Part shown: piece after piece, positions 58,640-64,000 of the stretch | Layout: each line of letters opens with the position of its first letter | How positions within the stretch are numbered: the stretch's first letter is position 1 | Notes under the pieces: model-generated | Told to the model about the DNA's origin: nothing | Databases searched by the model: none | The model's input: only the letters and a program-made list of their open reading frames with translations | Made by a program: the position numbers and the translations under genes | Source of the DNA: Congeria kusceri | Taxonomy: Eukaryota > Mollusca > Bivalvia > Myida > Dreissenidae | DNA length: 64,000 bases | NCBI GenBank assembly: GCA_027627225.1 | Contig: CM051030.1 | Location: 682,001-746,000 of the forward strand | Direction of reading: 5' to 3'

Positions 58640-59665
58640 AAGAAAAGGCAAGCTATTCTACACATCCCGGCGTCGGCGCCGGCTTCCGAGCTAGGTTAAA
58701 GTTTTTTGGTAAGCTAGTTTCTCGAAAATGGCTTGAGGGATGTCGCTCAAACTTAAACCATATATTCCCCACATTAAAAAGGCCAAGTTTGGTAACTCTA
58801 GTTTGAAATGTGTCAAAATTATGGGCCTTTTTACACTAAGAATTAAGAATACAGATAATCTATATGGTCAGACTAAAGGTTTTCGATAAGATGGTTTCTC
58901 AGGAATGGCATGAGAGATTTCATTCAAACTTAGAACACTTATTTCCTATATTAAAATAAACTCATAGGCCAATGTTGGTACCTCTTATTTGAAATTTGAA
59001 AACATTATGGGCCTTTTTACACTTAGAAATTTTACATAAAAGCTATATGAACAGGTTACATTTTTGCGGTAAGCTGGTTTCTCAGGAATGACTTGAGGGA
59101 TTTCATTCAAACTTAGAACACTTATTACCTATATTAAAATAAACTCATAGGCTAATTTTGATAACTAAAGTTTGAAATTTGTCAAAAGTATGGGCATTTT
59201 TACACTTAAATTTTTTTTTAAGTGGGTGGAATGGTGGCGTGAACTTTTTCCACTTTCGAACTTGAGAATCAATCTTCATAAATAAATCCCATGGAGCAAT
59301 ACTTTACTTAGGGGTGCATTTGTGCTGGGTTAGGTGGGGTGCAGGTCAAGGTCACTGTTACTAAAACTAGAAACAAATCTGCTTTATAACTTGAGAACAG
59401 ATTGAAATATTTTAATAAAATTCAACTTATAGACACTGTATTATGAGACTTTGCATGATGTTGCAAATGGGGTTAGTTGGGTCAAGGTCAAGGTCACTGT
59501 TTTGAAATTTAGAAAAATGTCTCCACTCAGTAACTCAATAAATAAATAAATTTTGTTTAATTGGCTCCTACTATACAGTTTGTTTTATAAACAATTCCAG
59601 AAACTCTGACTAGGGTAAGGAAAGTCGATCGCGCTGTCCTCCGACAGCTCTTGTTAGTCTACCTG
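58640..59665 (-). repeat. Tandem-repeat element with shared termini, copy 3
   Basis: It starts tcgaagaaaaggcaagctat, then cccggcgtcggcg, and ends gtcgatcgcgctgtcctccg then acagctcttgttag. These are the inverse of the copy 1 ends. The interior is different: three units of about 180 bp with tggtttctcaggaatg and atgggcctttttacac, then two gtcaaggtcactgtt units. Confidence 0.72.
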
Positions 59666-59850
59666 GCTTGTTAGTCTACTTGGCTTGTCCTCCGACAGCT
59701 CTTGTTAGTCTACCTGGCTTGTGAGTCTACGTGGCTTGTCCTCCGACAGCTCTTGTTAGTCTACCTGGCTTGTCCTCCGACAGCTCTTGTTAGTATACCT
59801 GGCTTGTCGTCCGACAGCTCTTGTTAGTCTACCTGGCTTGTTGATCATTG
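59640..59850. repeat. Tandem repeat of the element terminus
   Basis: gtcctccgacagctcttgtt and agtctacctggcttg recur five to six times. The end of the neighbouring element has been amplified. Confidence 0.85.
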
Positions 59851-59854
59851 GAGA

Positions 59855-60690
59855 CTCTCCGGCGTCCGTTGTCCACAAAGGTCACATTTTTGATCGGATC
59901 ACTAGGCAACTTTGTCAGTATGTTATTCTCAGTTAATGTACGGTTATTCATGAAATCAGGTCATGTTGGGTAAAAAACAAGGTAACTAGGTCAATTTTAA
60001 TAAAACATTTTTTACCTCTAAGGACCCACATTTATCATCAGATCAGGTTTAAGTCTTGGTCAGAATGTTGTCCTCTATGAACTCCAGGCTCTAGTAAAAT
60101 ATGGCTCATATGCGGTCAAAAACTAGGTCACTAGGTCAGCTGACATTATTGCATTTTTTCCACTTTTTAGTCGACGTTTACGATCTAGCGGCCAAATTGT
60201 TTTCAATTGTTTTCTGATCAGGTTGAAACTTTGTCAGAATACTAACCTCGATGACAACTGGACATAGTTCGTATATAAGTCAGGTCGGTTGAAAAACTAG
60301 ATCACTAGGTCAAATAAGTAAAAATAATAATTTTTTTTCACTGTAGCAGCCGCATTTTAATCAGATCAGGTTAAAACTTGGTCAGATATTGTCCTCCATA
60401 AAATATAGGTTCTGATCAAAAATGGGTCATGTACGGTAAAAAACTACGTCACTGTGTCAAATTAGGTAAATACCAGTGTTAACGGTCTATGGACCACATT
60501 TATCATCAGCTCAGTTTGACACTTTGTCCGATTGTTGTCGTGTATAAAAATTTGGTTCTAATAAAATATGGGTTATCTGCGGACAAAACTGTTGAAATAA
60601 TTCATGAAATCTATGTTTTGGTAAAATATTAATCATTTGAGATAAAAACTAGGTCTAAAGACATAAACGTCTATTTACCGAATTTTTAGT
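59855..60690. repeat. Divergent tandem repeat of about 130 bp
   Basis: About six decayed units with aaaaactaggtcactaggtc, atcagatcaggttaaaactt and agaatgttgtcctc. Their style relates them to the 9.4-17.5 kb arms. Confidence 0.6.
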
Positions 60691-60989
60691 TGTGTTTACT
60701 CTCTTGTTTTTCAAACCAGAGCATTCGCATAAGGTTAATAATTTGTATAAAATTGTATATTCTAACATGATACTCAATAATTTTCATTTGACAAAGAACA
60801 AAATTACAGACGGTAAACTACTTATAGACAACGCAAAAATAGTACCGGCACTGTCGTATTTGTTTGATTTGTATCGATAAAAGTGGCGTTATCATTAATT
60901 TGTATTAATGAATGACGTCTCTGAAACAGCAGTGACGCGCGTTCGACCGTTCGCGCGGGAAGCTAGGCGATGCGTAGTAAAATACAGTT

Positions 60990-61150
60990 CTCATTGTAAT
61001 TGCATAAATGTTATTTGTCAAATGATATTACAATCGAAATAATTTTACGCATTATCGTTTTTTATCTGCCAAAAAACAACTTTGTATGTATTTCAGAACT
61101 GAACTCCAAATAATTGTTTATTAGCTGATAAACAACGGTAAATCGAAAAT
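60990..61150 (+). mobile_element. Palindromic MITE family, copy 5 (truncated)
   Basis: Matches the right half of copies 2 and 3 (ttgtcaaatgatattacaat, then attgtttattagctgataaa). Confidence 0.5.
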
Positions 61151-61231
61151 AATTACTGAATTAAATAACTTTTTAGAACGTTTAATAAGCATAGTCATTA
61201 TCCTGACATCAAGGTAGACACATAACTTTAC

Positions 61232-61279
61232 CTTCCTTATTCGTCTTTCCATTCACGATACAATGCTTCTTGGATTTTC
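61232..61279 (-). CDS. Gene C VWC short exon (fragment)
   Basis: This 48-nt phase 1-1 exon encodes GKSKKHCIVNGKTNKEG. It has the same length and pattern as the first short exon of gene B (GSKHGYCKKGRGTYNEG): one Cys, G-K/R, then N-x-E-G at the donor. The acceptor is ACTCTAG and the donor GAAG/GTAAAG. It indicates the start of another VWC-repeat paralogue. The matching long exon was not found in the following 16 kb, so the gene may be broken or the next exon diverged. Confidence 0.55.
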
Positions 61280-61697
61280 CTAGAGTCATAAAGAACTTGG
61301 CTTTTTTTTCTAGTTATAGATCTAATTATTTCCTAACGTGTATTTTACTAACCATGATAATATGTTCGCGGATAAACGCTAATGAGTACATAGAAGCAAA
61401 ACGTTTGTAAATTTTCAAACAAAACTTCATATATGTGGATATAAAATATAAATATACATCTTACCTAATGAAATATAGCTTTCGAGAAAACATAAATATG
61501 ACGTGGTGAACATAATTATAGCAAATATCTTACAAAATGAAATATAGCTTTTGATAAAACATACATGTAGTGATGACATGGTGAACAATTATATAGCAAA
61601 TATAAATATACAAAATCTCACAAAATGAAATATAGCTATTGAGAAAACAGTGTCGGCTTGGTGAACAATTGTATAGCAATGTTCAATAGAAATATAC

Positions 61698-61787
61698 CAA
61701 TGCTTTTCTTACACACGGCGGAGCAATGCCCTTTCGGTATATTCGTCTTTTTACATTTGAGTTTCTTGCATTTGACACCAGCATACT
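61698..61787 (-). CDS. Gene C half-VWC exon beside a MITE
   Basis: Ninety nucleotides in phase 1-1 encode EYAGVKCKKLKCKKTNIPKG, then HCSAVCKKSIG. The pattern C-x4-C-x9-C-x3-C-K-K lines up with the C-terminal half of the VWC long exon (C-PPIY-C...CC-PE-C-KK), with the double Cys reduced to one. The donor ATTG/GTATAT is good. The 5' edge is exactly the end of a MITE. An acceptor-like CTTTCAG lies beyond the MITE, so the element sits at the intron-exon border. Confidence 0.5.
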
Positions 61788-62239
61788 CAGGGTTGCCAGC
61801 AGACTTGAAAAGTCAGGGTAATTTGAATTTTTTTCAAGGTCAGTGAATTGTCAGGGAATTTTGAAAAAAAGTCAGTGAAAAATCAAATTCCAAAAAAGTC
61901 AGTGAAAAGTCAGGGAAAAACATGTTTGAAGGTAAAAAAATAATTTATACAAATTAGCAGATTATGGCTATAGCAGTCTAAATGTGTTTTGAATTACTAA
62001 AATGTATGTATAAATACATAATATGCTGATTTTTAGTCAAAAATATATTTTGTAAATGTCCTAGTGTGACTTAAGTATGATTTGTTCATGGACTTCCCGT
62101 CCTGAAGATGTGTACTACTAAAAGGGGAGGAGGAGGCCGTTGAAAATGGTTGCTTATAGTCATTGAAAAACTGGATTTAGTCTGGGAAAAGTCAGTGAAA
62201 AGTCAGGGATTTTTTTTGCCCCAGGTGCTGGCAACCCTG
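61788..62239. mobile_element. 452-bp MITE (hAT-like ends)
   Basis: Terminal inverted repeats cagggttgccagcag and tgctggcaaccctg. The interior repeats gtcagtgaaaagtcaggg. The flanks atact and acact could be a mutated 5-bp target duplication, but no 8-bp one is seen. No coding capacity. Confidence 0.75.
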
Positions 62240-62548
62240 ACACTCTGAAAGTGGTCACACCGCTTTAAAGAGGTTTTTATTTCAAAAGTTTCATTAGAAT
62301 GATTTAATATTTATAAATCGTTAAGACCATATAACCGCGTTATATAAATCACTTTAACAGGTATATACATTACATTGAATTACATGAACATTGAACGCTT
62401 CTTACGCAGAACAGTTCAACAGAAGCAAACAGAACTTGTTTTTAAATAAGTGATTTTATACAGGCACTGTTATTTGTCCTCAGTCCGCTTTATTGGTATT
62501 CGCCGGAGGTCTGCTGTATTGGCATGAGTCCGCGTCATTTTGTTTCTT

Positions 62549-62785
62549 TAAAAGCTTCCATCTTTCCAATTTCGTACAGGGAAAAGTTCAACTGACTAAT
62601 CAAAAGCGCTAAATCTCATACAGGCATAGAAATTTCATACAGGCACTGGTTTTAGCCAATCTGGAAAAACTTCCATATTTCCAATTTCATATAGGAACAG
62701 TTCAACTGACTAATCACAAGCGCTAAATCTCATACAGGCATTGAAATTTCACACAGACACTGGATTTAGCCAATCACAATGCTTT
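62549..62785. repeat. 118-bp tandem duplication
   Basis: Two copies of a block with cttccat-tttccaatttc, gttcaactgactaatca and gcgctaaatctcatacaggc. Confidence 0.8.
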
Positions 62786-62834
62786 GATCCCAAACAGGAA
62801 CAGTTGAATTCATATAGGAACAGTTTATCGTGTT

Positions 62835-63668
62835 TAGATTGACTATTCGAAGAAAAGGTGAGCTTTTCTACTTGCCCCGGCGTCGGCGTCCGCGTCTGAA
62901 TGTGGTTAAAGTTTTTATTCAAAAGTCTTGTTACTTCAAAAAACAACATGAGTTATTTACTTGACACATGGAATATACATTTGTCATCTGTTCATTTCCA
63001 GCAACATTTCCCATAACTCTGTTTTGTATTGTGACAGAGTCATGCCCCTTTTTCACATAGATTTTCTGGTTAAAAATTATATTCAAAAGTTTCGTAACTT
63101 CAGAACTACATAAGTTATTCACTTGAAAATTTGAATATACATTTTCTATGAACTTCCATTTTAGGGGAAACATTTCCTATAACTCTGTTTAGTATTTTGA
63201 CAGACTTTTGCCCCTTGTTCACAGATGTTGTGGTTAAAGTTTATATTCAAACGTTTTGTAACTGCAGATCTACACATAGATTTTCTGGTTAAAGTTTATT
63301 TTCGATACTTTTGTAACTTCAGAACTACACAAGTTATTCACTTGAAAATAGGAACAAACCTTTGTCAACAACTGCAGTATCAGCGGCAACCTCCCTATAA
63401 CTCTGTTTTGCAATTTGACAGAGTAATGCCCCTTTTTCACATAGATTTTCTGGTTAAAGTTAATATTGAAAACTCTTGTAACTTCATAGCTACACAAGTT
63501 ATTAACTACATAAGTATTCACTTGAAACTTTGAATAATTTGATTAAATAATTGCATTAACTCTGTTTTGTATTTCAAAAAATGTATGCCCCTTCCACTTT
63601 CCAAAATGTGTACTAACTGAAATACTTCGAATAGTCGAGCGCGCTGTACTCTGACAGCTCTTGTATTT
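62835..63668 (-). repeat. Tandem-repeat element with shared termini, copy 4
   Basis: It begins tcgaagaaaaggtgagcttt, then gccccggcgtcggcgtccg. About four 160-bp units of the copy 1 type follow in inverse orientation, and it ends gtcgagcgcgctgtactctg then acagctcttgta. Confidence 0.8.
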
Positions 63669-64000
63669 ACTCGAGCTAACTGATATAAGACGTGCATTTT
63701 CACTGATATTGTGTGTAATATTGTAAAGTTGATTAATAATGACTGTTAAAAAATAAAAGCATCAACAATAGAATTTCACTTTTTCAACACGCAAGTCAAC
63801 TATTAATGCTATGTGATAACTATATTTTGGGTTTATTCAAAACAGACTTCAGAACACATTATCGTTCACCGAGCCCAATGCAACATTTGCGTGGAACAAG
63901 TCCATATCTCCGGAACTGCTACAGATATTCAATGGAAACTTCACATATGTTTTTGGGGTCATTACGGAAGGTTACTGACCAAGGCCCATAACTCTGACCT
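63669..64000. other. No gene recognised
   Basis: A 61-codon plus-strand frame (63806-63991) has no recognisable features. Confidence 0.45.

Overview
The window looks like AT-rich, intron-rich, repeat-dense animal DNA, most likely from a bivalve mollusc. The grounds are the gene structure (short phase-1 exons with GT/AG borders), MITE- and SINE-like elements, a Ty3-type retroelement, a LINE, and tandem-repeat elements of a style I associate with heterodont bivalves. The species call is inference. No bacterial operons, rRNA or CRISPR array are visible. The genes I can support are built from small exons, so long open frames are mostly antisense shadows or transposon debris. Layout: GENE A lies on the minus strand, running from a candidate TATA promoter and non-coding first exon near 12.65 kb off the left edge. 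It encodes a signal peptide (8865-8943), one WAP four-disulfide-core exon (8261-8404) and at least eleven von Willebrand factor type C (VWC) modules (7970 to 1). GENE B lies on the minus strand from 44.71 to 21.64 kb and carries eleven VWC modules of a second subtype. Its last exon ends in a stop codon, followed by polyadenylation signals, and a broken WAP exon lies upstream at 46.3 kb. GENE C is a fragment on the minus strand (61.79-61.23 kb) with two VWC-like exons. Every VWC module is split the same way. A 33-nt (or 48-nt, or 39-nt) exon carries cysteine 1, and a 144-nt exon carries cysteines 2-10. All internal introns are phase 1, so any module can be gained or lost without breaking frame.

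The locus has been reshaped by tandem duplication at many scales: a 33-36 bp minisatellite fused to the donor end of ten gene-B exons, a 55-bp array beside the WAP relic, a 546-bp module duplication in gene A and a 3.0-kb three-module duplication in gene B. Mobile elements sit in the introns. A degenerate Ty3-type element with one visible LTR (22.47-26.81 kb) splits the last VWC domain of gene B. A degenerate LINE (40.4-44.4 kb) splits the first. Two inverted repeat arms of about 2 kb (9.4-11.5 and 15.4-17.5 kb) flank the candidate gene A promoter, and a 452-bp MITE abuts a gene C exon. From 47 to 64 kb the sequence is mostly dispersed repeats, with only the gene C exons as coding evidence.

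The likely products are secreted, disulfide-rich, multi-VWC proteins. VWC domains in other proteins bind BMP/TGF-beta-type ligands or take part in extracellular matrix assembly, and WAP domains are often protease inhibitors. The actual role here (matrix, shell, adhesion, defence or signalling) cannot be told from sequence.
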